Source: an uncultured Clostridia bacterium
GTDB lineage: Bacteria; Bacillota; Clostridia; TANB77; CAG-508
NCBI GenBank assembly: GCA_947623595.1
Contig: CANQHC010000004.1
Location: 1 to 64,000 of the forward strand
Direction of reading: 5' to 3'
Length of the DNA stretch: 64,000 nt
Position numbers and translations under genes: made by a program. Position 1 is the stretch's first letter; each line of letters starts with the position of its first letter. The notes under the pieces are model-generated. The model was not told the DNA's origin, did not search any database, and was given only the letters and a program-made list of their open reading frames with translations. Below are positions 6,444 through 14,828 of this stretch, in pieces.

Positions 6444-8048
6444 ATGGCTAGCTGTTTAGGAATGTATATAGAACCAAATATAATTAAATATGCCAAAGTT
6501 TCAAAAGATCATGACATTTTGACAGTAGAGTCATTTGGAATAAAATTTTATGATAAATTAGGTGATGCAATAAAACAAATAATAGAAGATACTTATAGCT
6601 TTAAAGTACCAATTAGTATTAATTTATCTGAAGAAGTTTATGATTATTTTTATATGTTTAGCTTATTAACTAAAAATGATATGAAAAAAGCAATAGCAAC
6701 AGAATTTGAATCATATTGTGCAGAAAAACAAATAAATAGAAATGCTTTAGAAACAAGATATGCACTTGTTAATAGCTTAGATGACAAAGACAGAGTAAAA
6801 GTAATTCATATTTCAGTAAATAAAGCAACACTTGATACTATGTCTCATGATTTTGGAGACCATACAGTTACATCTATTACACCACTTGGAATTAGTATAT
6901 CCAATCTTGCTAACTTAAATCCAAAAGAAAATGTTGCTATTATTAATATGGAAAAAGAAACAACATTAACAACAATAGTAGACCAGAAAATATATTCAGT
7001 AGATAAAATCCCAGAAGGCTCAGGAACTGTGCTAGACAGCATTAATTTGAAGGAAAATTCATATTCAAAAGCATATGAAATATGCAAAAACACAACTATT
7101 TATACAATGGAAGGTAAAGAATTACAAGATGAGGCAAATGAATATCTAGAAGACATTATGCCTACAGTTTATCAAATTGCAAATAAAGCAAAAGAAATAA
7201 TTAATACTAATAATGTAAAAATAGATAAAATTTATATAACAGGAACCTTAACTGTAATAAATAATATAGACTTATATTTTCAAGAATTCTTTTCAACTGA
7301 AAAATGTGAAATATTAAAACCATTTTTCATTAAAGATACAGTAAAAATTAGTATGCAAGATTATATAGAGGTAAATTCAGCACTTGCATTAGCTTTACAA
7401 GGTTTAGAATATGGTTTAAGAGATATTAATTTTAAAAAAGTAACATGGAAAAATCAACTATCAGCAATTTCCTTTGGAAAAGGTGATAATAGTAAACAAG
7501 AAAGTAAATTTAGTTTTGAATTAGGTGGAGAATTAGATAATGCTGATATATGGCTTCTTCGCACAGCTGGGGGAATACTATTTTTAACCATTATATATAT
7601 ATGTTTTTCTATGTTTTTAAATAGTGGTATTTCAAAGAAAAATTCAGAAGTTGCTGATGTAAAAGCAGACACTCAGTTACAAATGCTTGCGATAACAGAG
7701 GATATATCAAATGTAAATGCAAAGGCAAACCAATATATACAATTAAAAGATAATTTAGAGAATATTAGAAAAGAAGTACAAGAAAAAAATAAAACAAAAA
7801 AAACAATACCTAATTTATTAAGCCAAATAATGTTTTCGATTCCACAAGGAGTGCAAATTACTTCAATTGAAAATACAACAAATAATCATATCGTAATAAA
7901 GGCACAAGCAAGACAGCATGAGCAATTAGGCTATTTTAAAGCAATTTTAAGAACGCAAGGAATTTTAAAATCGGATACAGTTGTTTCTACAAATGGAGTA
8001 AAAGAGAATGATTTAGTCAAAATTGTAATAGAAGGAGAGTTGCCATGA
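6444..8048 (+). CDS. pilM: Type IV pilus assembly protein, PilM-PilN fusion
   Basis: The 534 residues combine two normally separate pilus proteins. Residues 1-345 resemble the cytoplasmic actin-like ATPase PilM, and the N-terminus (GMYIEPNIIKYAKVSKD) matches the first phosphate-binding strand. A transmembrane helix at about residues 372-392 (LLRTAGGILFLTIIYICF) is followed by a coiled coil and a ferredoxin-like C-terminal region as in PilN. In other systems PilM binds the short cytoplasmic tail of PilN; here they are covalently joined. It is the first gene of the pilus operon. AAAGGAG precedes the start and the gene overlaps the next by 4 nt. Confidence 0.8.
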   Translation: MASCLGMYIEPNIIKYAKVSKDHDILTVESFGIKFYDKLGDAIKQIIEDTYSFKVPISINLSEEVYDYFYMFSLLTKNDMKKAIATEFESYCAEKQINRNALETRYALVNSLDDKDRVKVIHISVNKATLDTMSHDFGDHTVTSITPLGISISNLANLNPKENVAIINMEKETTLTTIVDQKIYSVDKIPEGSGTVLDSINLKENSYSKAYEICKNTTIYTMEGKELQDEANEYLEDIMPTVYQIANKAKEIINTNNVKIDKIYITGTLTVINNIDLYFQEFFSTEKCEILKPFFIKDTVKISMQDYIEVNSALALALQGLEYGLRDINFKKVTWKNQLSAISFGKGDNSKQESKFSFELGGELDNADIWLLRTAGGILFLTIIYICFSMFLNSGISKKNSEVADVKADTQLQMLAITEDISNVNAKANQYIQLKDNLENIRKEVQEKNKTKKTIPNLLSQIMFSIPQGVQITSIENTTNNHIVIKAQARQHEQLGYFKAILRTQGILKSDTVVSTNGVKENDLVKIVIEGELP

Positions 8049-8818
8049 GAAAGATTTTAATAGTTGTTGTTATTCTTTTATTACTAGTTATATCATACTG
8101 TGCCATTTTTAGAGGTATTTCATTAGGTAGTTTTTCAATATTAAGTGTATCACAAATAGCAGATGCAAATGCAAAATTAGAAAATGAAATTGCCATAACT
8201 CAACAGCTTATGAAGGGAGAATACCAAACTAAAACAGCAGAACTTGAAACTAGTATTTCGACTTTATTAGAAGCTAAAACAAATTATTACGATTTAGCTG
8301 GAGTTAGTACTGATGGTGAAATTCAAAAAGCCAATCAGGATGAAATATATACACCAGAATTCTTACTTGCAACATTTGGTAGACATGCTACTTCACAGGG
8401 GGTAAATTTGAATTATGAAATTTCTCCAGTTGGAAGTTCAGCAGATAAATTATCAAATATAAATTTTACGGTTAATGGGGGATATATTCAAATAATAAAC
8501 TTTATAACCGCAATAGAAGATGATAGTAAACTTGGATTTAGAATTCAAAATTTTAAGATGGAACAAGGTACAGGTGAAGGAAATATAAGAGCTCAATTTT
8601 TAGTAGCAAATGTTAAAATTAATCAAGAAATTAACGATAATAATGGAGGAGATTCAGAGACTCCAAGTGATTCTAATACTGAAGTTAATAATGATAATGA
8701 AAGTACAGAAAGCAATACTGAAACAAACACAACAACAGAAAATACCGAAAATACTGAAACAAACACAACAACAGAAAGTGCCGAGGGTACTGAAACAAAT
8801 ACAACAACAGCAGAATAA
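8045..8818 (+). CDS. PilO-like pilus assembly protein with low-complexity tail
   Basis: The 257 residues have one N-terminal membrane helix (about residues 4-24), a coiled-coil region (about 38-85) and a globular part (about 105-200), the architecture of the PilO inner-membrane subunit. From about residue 205 the protein is a repeated Asn/Thr/Glu tail (NTETNTTTENTE units). The start overlaps the previous stop (ATGA), preceded by GAAGGAGAG, so translation is coupled. Assignment as PilO rests on gene order and topology more than sequence. Confidence 0.65.
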   Translation: MRKILIVVVILLLLVISYCAIFRGISLGSFSILSVSQIADANAKLENEIAITQQLMKGEYQTKTAELETSISTLLEAKTNYYDLAGVSTDGEIQKANQDEIYTPEFLLATFGRHATSQGVNLNYEISPVGSSADKLSNINFTVNGGYIQIINFITAIEDDSKLGFRIQNFKMEQGTGEGNIRAQFLVANVKINQEINDNNGGDSETPSDSNTEVNNDNESTESNTETNTTTENTENTETNTTTESAEGTETNTTTAE

Positions 8819-8866
8819 AATGTTTTAACTTATCAAAAAAAGTATATATGCGTAAAGGAGAAAAAA

Positions 8867-9415
8867 ATGATTAAGTCAGTTTTAAAGGAAATATGTATAA
8901 TGTTATTACTATGTATTGCCATTGTATTACTTTTAGGAGTTATATTTTATGACTATATTCCAACTAATAAAGCGATTCCAAATAAATTATCAGCATATGA
9001 AACTCCTGAAAATGTGCAAAATGAACTTAGTGAACAAATAATGGAAGAAACTGCTTCACCTGTAAATTATACAATTAATGGTGCTGATTTAAAATTATAT
9101 AAGCAAACTAATAGTTATGTGGCAGGAAAGCCAGATCCATTTTCGGCAAGTATTATATCAAATGATAATACAAACAATGTAGGCACAGGAAACAATAACA
9201 ATTCTAATAATAACAATGGCAATGGCAATAATAATAGTAACAGCAATAACAATAATAACAATAATAATAACAATAGCAATAATAACAATAACAGCAATAA
9301 CAACAATAATAACAATAGCAATAATAACAATAATAATAACAGCTCTAGTGAAACAAGTACTGGAACAGATCCAAACTCAACAGGTACATTCTTCAATAAT
9401 ACGGGTCTTAAATAA
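8867..9415 (+). CDS. PilP-like lipoprotein-sized protein with Asn-rich tail
   Basis: The 182 residues comprise a membrane helix (about residues 7-28), a linker, and the sequence AGKPDPFSA at about residues 86-94, which resembles the (G/K)xxDPF box of PilP-type alignment-complex proteins. About 65 residues that are almost entirely Asn with some Ser and Gly follow, encoded by AAC/AAT/AGC trinucleotides. The gene sits between the PilO-like gene and the pilin, where PilP is expected. The trinucleotide tract can change length without shifting frame. Confidence 0.55.
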   Translation: MIKSVLKEICIMLLLCIAIVLLLGVIFYDYIPTNKAIPNKLSAYETPENVQNELSEQIMEETASPVNYTINGADLKLYKQTNSYVAGKPDPFSASIISNDNTNNVGTGNNNNSNNNNGNGNNNSNSNNNNNNNNNNSNNNNNSNNNNNNNSNNNNNNNSSSETSTGTDPNSTGTFFNNTGLK

Positions 9416-9479
9416 TTTCGGTTATATTTATTAACATAAATATATACAAAATAATCTAAAGAGAAAGGAGTAAAGAGGC

Positions 9480-9941
9480 ATGAAAAAAACAAATGGGCAA
9501 TCAGGTATTACCTTAATTGCGTTAGTAGTTACAATTATTGTACTATTGATTTTAGCTGGTGTTACAATTAACTTTGTATTATCAGATGGAGGTATTTTCG
9601 GTAAAGCAAAAGAAGCAGGATCAGCAACAAAAGTGGCTGCAGTTAAAGAATATATAAACAATGCTATAACTACTATGTTCTCTGAAATTGCATCAACTGG
9701 AAAGGCTTCATTAGAATCTACTACAATAGATTCAATTTTAGCTGCAAGTATTCCAAAAAATGCTGATACAGATACGTATGCATTTACAGAAAAAACAGTA
9801 ACATACGCAGTTGATACAGGTGTGGTAATTAAACTTACAGGAACTGTTACAAGTTCAGGAGTAACGTATGATGTCAAGTATGATAGCAGTTCAACAACCA
9901 ATAATACTGTCCAAGTTACAGTTCATACTGATGCTGAATAA
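9480..9941 (+). CDS. pilA: Type IV pilin-like protein (probable major pilin)
   Basis: This 153-residue prepilin has the short leader MKKTNGQSG followed by ITLIALVVTIIVLLILAG, a class III signal in which cleavage is expected after the Gly. The remainder is a 125-residue head rich in Thr, Ala and Val (TSSGVTYDVKYDSSS). Position +5 of the mature protein is Ala rather than the usual Glu. GAAAGGAG lies 11 nt upstream. Position between the assembly genes and the peptidase supports the pilin role. An almost identical N-terminus heads the BspA-repeat protein encoded at 17.6-19.2 kb. Confidence 0.8.
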   Translation: MKKTNGQSGITLIALVVTIIVLLILAGVTINFVLSDGGIFGKAKEAGSATKVAAVKEYINNAITTMFSEIASTGKASLESTTIDSILAASIPKNADTDTYAFTEKTVTYAVDTGVVIKLTGTVTSSGVTYDVKYDSSSTTNNTVQVTVHTDAE

Positions 9942-9995
9942 AATTAAAATTTGTGAAGTATATAAAATTAATAGTAACAAATATGATAAAATGAA

Positions 9996-10030
9996 GGGCA
10001 TATGCGCATATTTTAAAAGTGTATATGCCT
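9996..10030 (+). promoter_or_regulatory. Stem-loop between pilin and peptidase genes
   Basis: GGGCATATGC (9996-10005) pairs with GTATATGCCT (10021-10030) with two G-U pairs and a 15-nt loop. There is no T-run, so it is more likely an RNA-processing or stability element that raises pilin mRNA above its neighbours than a terminator. Confidence 0.5.
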
Positions 10031-10066
10031 CGAATTTTACAAATCAAATTATTATGAGGAAGAGAA

Positions 10067-10882
10067 ATGAACATAATTTTATACATAATCATTTTTATAA
10101 TTGGTTCGTTATTTGGTAGTTTTTTTACTTTAGCAGTATATCGTATACCACTCAATCAAGATATTACACATAAGCGTTCATATTGCCCAAATTGTAATCA
10201 TAGATTATCATTCTTAGATCTAATTCCTATTGTTAGTTATTTATGTCTAGGAGGAAAATGTAGATATTGCAAACAAAAAATAAGACCAAGATATTTATGT
10301 TTAGAAATTTTATCTGGTATAGTTTTTGTTTTATTTGCTATGTCAATAAAACTAAATATATTTTCATTTGTAGAGAATATTCCACTAATAATTTACTTTT
10401 GCTTTAGCTTATTATATTTTGTTACATTATTTATTATTGCAGGAATAGACAAAGAAAAACATGAAATACAAAAATCAGTTTTGTTATTTGGTTATATAAT
10501 AGAAATAGTTTATATAATTTATCTATATATAGTAGGTGCAGATACTAATATATATAAATATGTTATATATTTGGCATTAATAGCCATTATAGAGTTTTTA
10601 AATATAATCATATTAAGGAAGAAAGCTGAAAATAATTATACTCTTGAAATTCTAGGCTTAGTAATCTTATTATTAGCGTTCACATATGAAGCAGTTACTA
10701 TTTTAACAATCAATTTTACATTATTAGTTATTGCATTTTATTTGTTAATAAAAAAGATAGTAAATAGATTTAATAAAAAGAAAAAGAGTTCAACTAAGCC
10801 AGAAGTTATACCAATAGGTTTTTTATTATGTATAACCAATATAATATGTTTCATTACTGCCAATTTTTATATTTTTAGATAA
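10067..10882 (+). CDS. pilD: Prepilin peptidase (type 4) with altered second aspartate motif
   Basis: This 271-residue membrane aspartyl protease and N-methyltransferase matures pilins. The N-terminal GSLFGSFFTLAVYRIP and the zinc-type cysteines CPNC...CRYC with RPRYLCLEILSG are intact, as is the first catalytic Asp in AGIDKEKHEI. The expected GxGD second motif, about 62 residues later, reads KKAENNYTLEILGL, with Asn or Glu where the catalytic Asp should be. Seven or eight hydrophobic segments are present. The gene sits between the pilin and the minor pilins. Family is certain; activity is uncertain. Confidence 0.82.
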   Translation: MNIILYIIIFIIGSLFGSFFTLAVYRIPLNQDITHKRSYCPNCNHRLSFLDLIPIVSYLCLGGKCRYCKQKIRPRYLCLEILSGIVFVLFAMSIKLNIFSFVENIPLIIYFCFSLLYFVTLFIIAGIDKEKHEIQKSVLLFGYIIEIVYIIYLYIVGADTNIYKYVIYLALIAIIEFLNIIILRKKAENNYTLEILGLVILLLAFTYEAVTILTINFTLLVIAFYLLIKKIVNRFNKKKKSSTKPEVIPIGFLLCITNIICFITANFYIFR

Positions 10883-10920
10883 ATTACATAAAAGCATAAT
10901 AAAAGAAAGGATTTTGGGTC

Positions 10921-11340
10921 ATGAAAATAGCAAAGAAATTTTTAAAATCAAATAATGGTTTTACATTACAAGATGCTGTAGTAGCAGCAATGCTATTTAC
11001 GATTTTCATAGGCGTAATTGCTAGCATATATTTGACAATATATAGAATACAAGGCGAAACTATAATTAACTCAAGAGTTAATATCTTCATGATCCAGATA
11101 ATGGAAAGAATAGACTTAATCAGTTATGAAGAAGCGAATGAAAATTACTTAAATAGCCAACTAAATGTAGAATGGAAAGAAGAATTTGAAATACCTAATG
11201 ATCTTAGTATAACGGCTCAAGTTATTCCTAGCGAATATGAATTTGATGTTATAAAAACGGTAAAATTAAATTTTAGCTATATGGTTGGAGATAAAGTACA
11301 AAATATTTCTGTAGAAAAACTAAAAGTGAAGGAAACATAA
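10921..11340 (+). CDS. Minor pilin / pseudopilin
   Basis: The product is 139 residues with leader ...KSNNG and then FTLQDAVVAAMLFTIFIGVIAS, a class III prepilin signal with Phe at +1 and Asp at +5. After the hydrophobic helix a head of about 95 residues follows. It is similar in size to PilV/GspI-type minor pilins, which prime pilus assembly. AGAAAGGA precedes the start by about 10 nt. Confidence 0.7.
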   Translation: MKIAKKFLKSNNGFTLQDAVVAAMLFTIFIGVIASIYLTIYRIQGETIINSRVNIFMIQIMERIDLISYEEANENYLNSQLNVEWKEEFEIPNDLSITAQVIPSEYEFDVIKTVKLNFSYMVGDKVQNISVEKLKVKET

Positions 11341-11403
11341 AAATTTATATTCTGAGCTAACAAATAAAATTGGTTAAATTATAAAATTAAGAGGAGAAAA
11401 TTC

Positions 11404-11850
11404 ATGAAATCGCAAAAAGGCATTACTTTAATTGCATTAGTAATTTATGTTATAGTTGCTACAATTGTAATAGGCACTATGGCAACTCTTAGTGCGTTTT
11501 TCTTTTCAAATGCAAATAATATAAAAGGGCAAGAAGAATATGCAGTAGAATATAATAAATTTAACATGTTTTTCGTTAATGATGTAAAAAATAATCAAAC
11601 TGCAGAAATAACAAATGGAGATGTTAAAAAAATTAAATTTGCAGATGAAACAACTTATGAATGGAGAGATGGGTCGATATATAGAAATGATAAAAAAATT
11701 GCAACTAATGTAAATAGTGTTGAAATTTCTTCTAGAGTGGTTAAAAGAGGAGGAGAAACAACTCAGAAAACTGTAATCACTGTGGAAATGGATATAGGAG
11801 TTAGAAATTCATTAAAAAAATCAATTGAATATGTTTTAAAATATTGGTAA
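11404..11850 (+). CDS. Minor pilin / pseudopilin
   Basis: The product is 148 residues. MKSQKG precedes ITLIALVIYVIVATIVIGTM, a prepilin-type helix lacking Glu at +5. The head domain has strands such as IKFADETTYEWRDGSIYRNDKKI, like the PilW/GspJ-type minor pilins. It is preceded by AGAGGAG and lies in the pilus operon upstream of pilB. Confidence 0.68.
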   Translation: MKSQKGITLIALVIYVIVATIVIGTMATLSAFFFSNANNIKGQEEYAVEYNKFNMFFVNDVKNNQTAEITNGDVKKIKFADETTYEWRDGSIYRNDKKIATNVNSVEISSRVVKRGGETTQKTVITVEMDIGVRNSLKKSIEYVLKYW

Positions 11851-11938
11851 ATTAATGTAAATGTCGAAAATCATACAAATACAAATTAAGATATAGTATA
11901 ATAAAAATATACTAAAGAAAAGAGAAAGGAGAAATTAA

Positions 11939-13561
11939 ATGGATAGAGGTCAACCATTAGGAATAGAATTAGTTAGAATGGGCATTGTAAATCAAGGTGA
12001 TATTCAAAAGGCTTTAGACTATCAAAAACAACATTCAAAAAAGAAAATAGGTGATATTCTTAATATATTAGGATTATGTGATCCCAACGTTTTAATAAAT
12101 GCAATAGGAGAAATTCTTAATGAGAAGGCAATCTTATTAACAATTAATGATGTAAAAATAAACATATTAGACTATATAACACTGGATTTAATAAAACAAA
12201 ATAAAGCTGTTCCATTTGAAACTGCTCAAGGAAGAATAAGAGTATGCTTTGCAGACACTTCTAACAAAAGGTCAATAGATGTAATTCGTCTTTTATTATT
12301 AAATAAAGGCTTAGTAATGGAAAAATACATTACTTTTGAAAGTAATATAGATAAAATAATAAATAGCTTAGAAGGAACTGCTACAGAAAAAATAGACGCA
12401 GATGCAGACATATCTGGTTTAGTTGATAGTATTATAAAATCAGGAATAGAAAAAAGAGCAAGTGATATTCATATAGAGCCATTAGAAGAAAGTGTAAGAG
12501 TAAGATATAGAATAGATGGTCGTCTATTTACAGCAGTACAAATTAATAAGGAAAAGCAACAGCAAATTATAGGCAGGTTAAAGGCAATATCAAACATGCA
12601 TCAGGAAAAACAAGAATCGCAAGATGGTAGAATTCTTTCATATCCAGACTATAATATTCGTGTATCCTCACAAAAAAATATTTATGGAGAAAAATTCGTT
12701 TTAAGGTTGCTTAAGAAAAACGGAAATGTTCGTGAAATATTTGATTTAGGTTTTCCAAGAGACGAACAACTTGTTAAAAGAAGTTTTAACAAAAGAAATA
12801 GTATTACAGTAATTGCAGCACCAACTGGTGAAGGTAAAACAACTACCTTGTACAGTATTATAAATTACTTAAATAATCCACACATAAATATTTCTACAAT
12901 TGAAGACCCAGTAGAAATTAGAATCAATGGTTTAAATCAAATTGAAGTTGATGCAAAAGCAAACTTTGCTCATTCATTAAGAACAATTCTAAGACAAGAT
13001 CCTGATATTATTCTTGTTGGAGAAATTCGTGACTTGGAAACAGCAGAGATTGCAATGCAAGCTGGTCAAACAGGACACTACGTATTATCAACTATACATA
13101 CTATTGACAGTATTGAGGTTATTACAAGGCTTAGAAAAATGGGAATTTCTAATTATGATATATCAAGTATTTTAGCAACTTCTATTTCACAAAGATTAGT
13201 AAGAAGAATTTGCAAAAATTGTGCTGTAGAAAGAGATTATACTGAACAGGAAAAACAAATTATGACAGAAATTGCTTCAAAATATGGAGAAAAAATTGAT
13301 TTTACAGGAAAGAAAACTTATGAGGCAGTAGGATGCAAAGAGTGTAATCAAAGTGGTTATTTAGATAGAATTGGTATTTTTGAAATATTGAATGTTGATG
13401 ATACAATTAAAGATTTAATATCAAGGGATGCCTCAAGTATGGAAATAAGAAAAACAGCATTAGAAATTGGATATAGGCCATTAATAATAGATGGATTCCA
13501 AAAAGTATTAGAGGGGATTACTACTTTAGACGAACTAAATAATAAATTAGCAATTTACTAA
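11939..13561 (+). CDS. pilB: Type IV pilus extension ATPase PilB
   Basis: This 540-residue GspE/PilB-family hexameric ATPase powers pilus polymerisation. Residues 1-145 are the MshE/T2SSE N-terminal domain. The catalytic part has KRASDIHIEP, Walker A APTGEGKTTTLYS (about residue 296), the Asp box TIEDPVE, Walker B RQDPDIILVGEIRD and the His box QTGHYVLSTIHT. A zinc knuckle CKNC...CKEC lies near residues 423-480, typical of extension rather than retraction ATPases. AGAAAGGAG precedes the start. Confidence 0.95.
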   Translation: MDRGQPLGIELVRMGIVNQGDIQKALDYQKQHSKKKIGDILNILGLCDPNVLINAIGEILNEKAILLTINDVKINILDYITLDLIKQNKAVPFETAQGRIRVCFADTSNKRSIDVIRLLLLNKGLVMEKYITFESNIDKIINSLEGTATEKIDADADISGLVDSIIKSGIEKRASDIHIEPLEESVRVRYRIDGRLFTAVQINKEKQQQIIGRLKAISNMHQEKQESQDGRILSYPDYNIRVSSQKNIYGEKFVLRLLKKNGNVREIFDLGFPRDEQLVKRSFNKRNSITVIAAPTGEGKTTTLYSIINYLNNPHINISTIEDPVEIRINGLNQIEVDAKANFAHSLRTILRQDPDIILVGEIRDLETAEIAMQAGQTGHYVLSTIHTIDSIEVITRLRKMGISNYDISSILATSISQRLVRRICKNCAVERDYTEQEKQIMTEIASKYGEKIDFTGKKTYEAVGCKECNQSGYLDRIGIFEILNVDDTIKDLISRDASSMEIRKTALEIGYRPLIIDGFQKVLEGITTLDELNNKLAIY

Positions 13562-13595
13562 GATTTTAATTTTGTAAAATACATAGGAGGAGTAT

Positions 13596-14723
13596 ATGAT
13601 AGATATAGAGAACATATTAACACAAGCCATTGAAAAGGATGCATCAGATATACATTTAATTGCAGGAAATAAGCCAATAATAAGAATTAGGAGAGAACTA
13701 GTAGAGGTAGATGGTTTTGACGTTTTAACACCTGATGATATGGTAGAAATATATGATTATTTAGTAAGAGGAAATATAGAAAAGGATCAAATTTATAAAG
13801 AAACAAGAAAATTAGATTGTTCTATGGAATTTGGAGATATAAGGCTAAGGGTAAATATTTCATCCTCAGATGATGTGCCTACAGCTGTACTCAGAATAAT
13901 AAAGAGTACTCTACCCAAATATGAAGATTTAGGTGTTCCAGATATTGTTAGTAGAATGATGTATCAACCACAAGGGTTAATATTAGTAACAGGAAAAACA
14001 AACTCTGGTAAAAGTACTACATTAAATGCATTAATTAATAGAGTAAATGAGGAACAAAATAAAAAGATATTAACTTTGGAAAGCCCTATAGAGTTTAGAC
14101 ATAAATCTAAAAAGTCAATTATTGTACAAAAAGAAGTTGGTTTAGGAAGGGATTGTAGAAACTTTAGCGAAGGTACCAAAAACTCTTTAAGAGAGGACTG
14201 CGATATTCTAGTTATAGGAGAGATTCGTGATAGAGAAACGATGGAAGCTGCAATTGAAACAGCAGAATCTGGACACTTAGTAATAGGAACATTACATACC
14301 AAGTCATGTGCGGAAACTATTGATAGAATGATTAACTTTTATGAAATTCGTGACCAACAAACTGTAAAATTTTTAATTGCATCTTTATTAAAATTAGTTG
14401 TATCACAAAGGCTTTTAAAAGGTAGGGATAATTCACTTGTTTTAGTACCAGAAGTAATGGTAGTAGATAGTATAGTTGCAGGTATGATTCGTAAGGAAAA
14501 AATTAGCGTTTCTGAAATTGAGGATGCTATTCAAAGTAGTAGTGAAAAAGGAAGTATTGGTTTAATTAATTCTTTAGCCCAATTATTTGTAGATGATAAA
14601 ATTACTTTAGATCAAGCTAAAGCTCAAATTGAAGAAAAGAATATTGAAGTATTAAATAGAACAATAATGCAATTAAAGATAAAAAGAGATAGCCAAGCAA
14701 AATCTATGAATCCAGGGTTTTAA
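13596..14723 (+). CDS. pilT: Type IV pilus retraction ATPase PilT
   Basis: This 375-residue protein drives pilus disassembly, giving twitching or uptake. It shows KDASDIHLIAG near the N-terminus, Walker A VTGKTNSGKSTTLN, Walker B DCDILVIGEIRD and the His box ESGHLVIGTLHT. It lacks the PilB zinc knuckle and N-terminal domain, which marks it as PilT. The Walker A has Lys-Thr-Asn where most homologues have Pro-Thr-Gly. CATAGGAGGAG precedes the start. Confidence 0.92.
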   Translation: MIDIENILTQAIEKDASDIHLIAGNKPIIRIRRELVEVDGFDVLTPDDMVEIYDYLVRGNIEKDQIYKETRKLDCSMEFGDIRLRVNISSSDDVPTAVLRIIKSTLPKYEDLGVPDIVSRMMYQPQGLILVTGKTNSGKSTTLNALINRVNEEQNKKILTLESPIEFRHKSKKSIIVQKEVGLGRDCRNFSEGTKNSLREDCDILVIGEIRDRETMEAAIETAESGHLVIGTLHTKSCAETIDRMINFYEIRDQQTVKFLIASLLKLVVSQRLLKGRDNSLVLVPEVMVVDSIVAGMIRKEKISVSEIEDAIQSSSEKGSIGLINSLAQLFVDDKITLDQAKAQIEEKNIEVLNRTIMQLKIKRDSQAKSMNPGF

Positions 14724-14828
14724 ACTTTATATCTATTATAAATTCCACTCGAAATTGTATGTTTTTCAATAATCTTGAGTGAAATAAAAAAGTTATATTA
14801 TAGCAAAATACTAAAGGAGGGAGATAAA

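Noticed and set aside
9115-9492. Minus-strand frame encoding a long poly-Leu tract
   Set aside because: It is the complement of the Asn-encoding trinucleotide tract of the PilP-like gene and has no ribosome-binding site.
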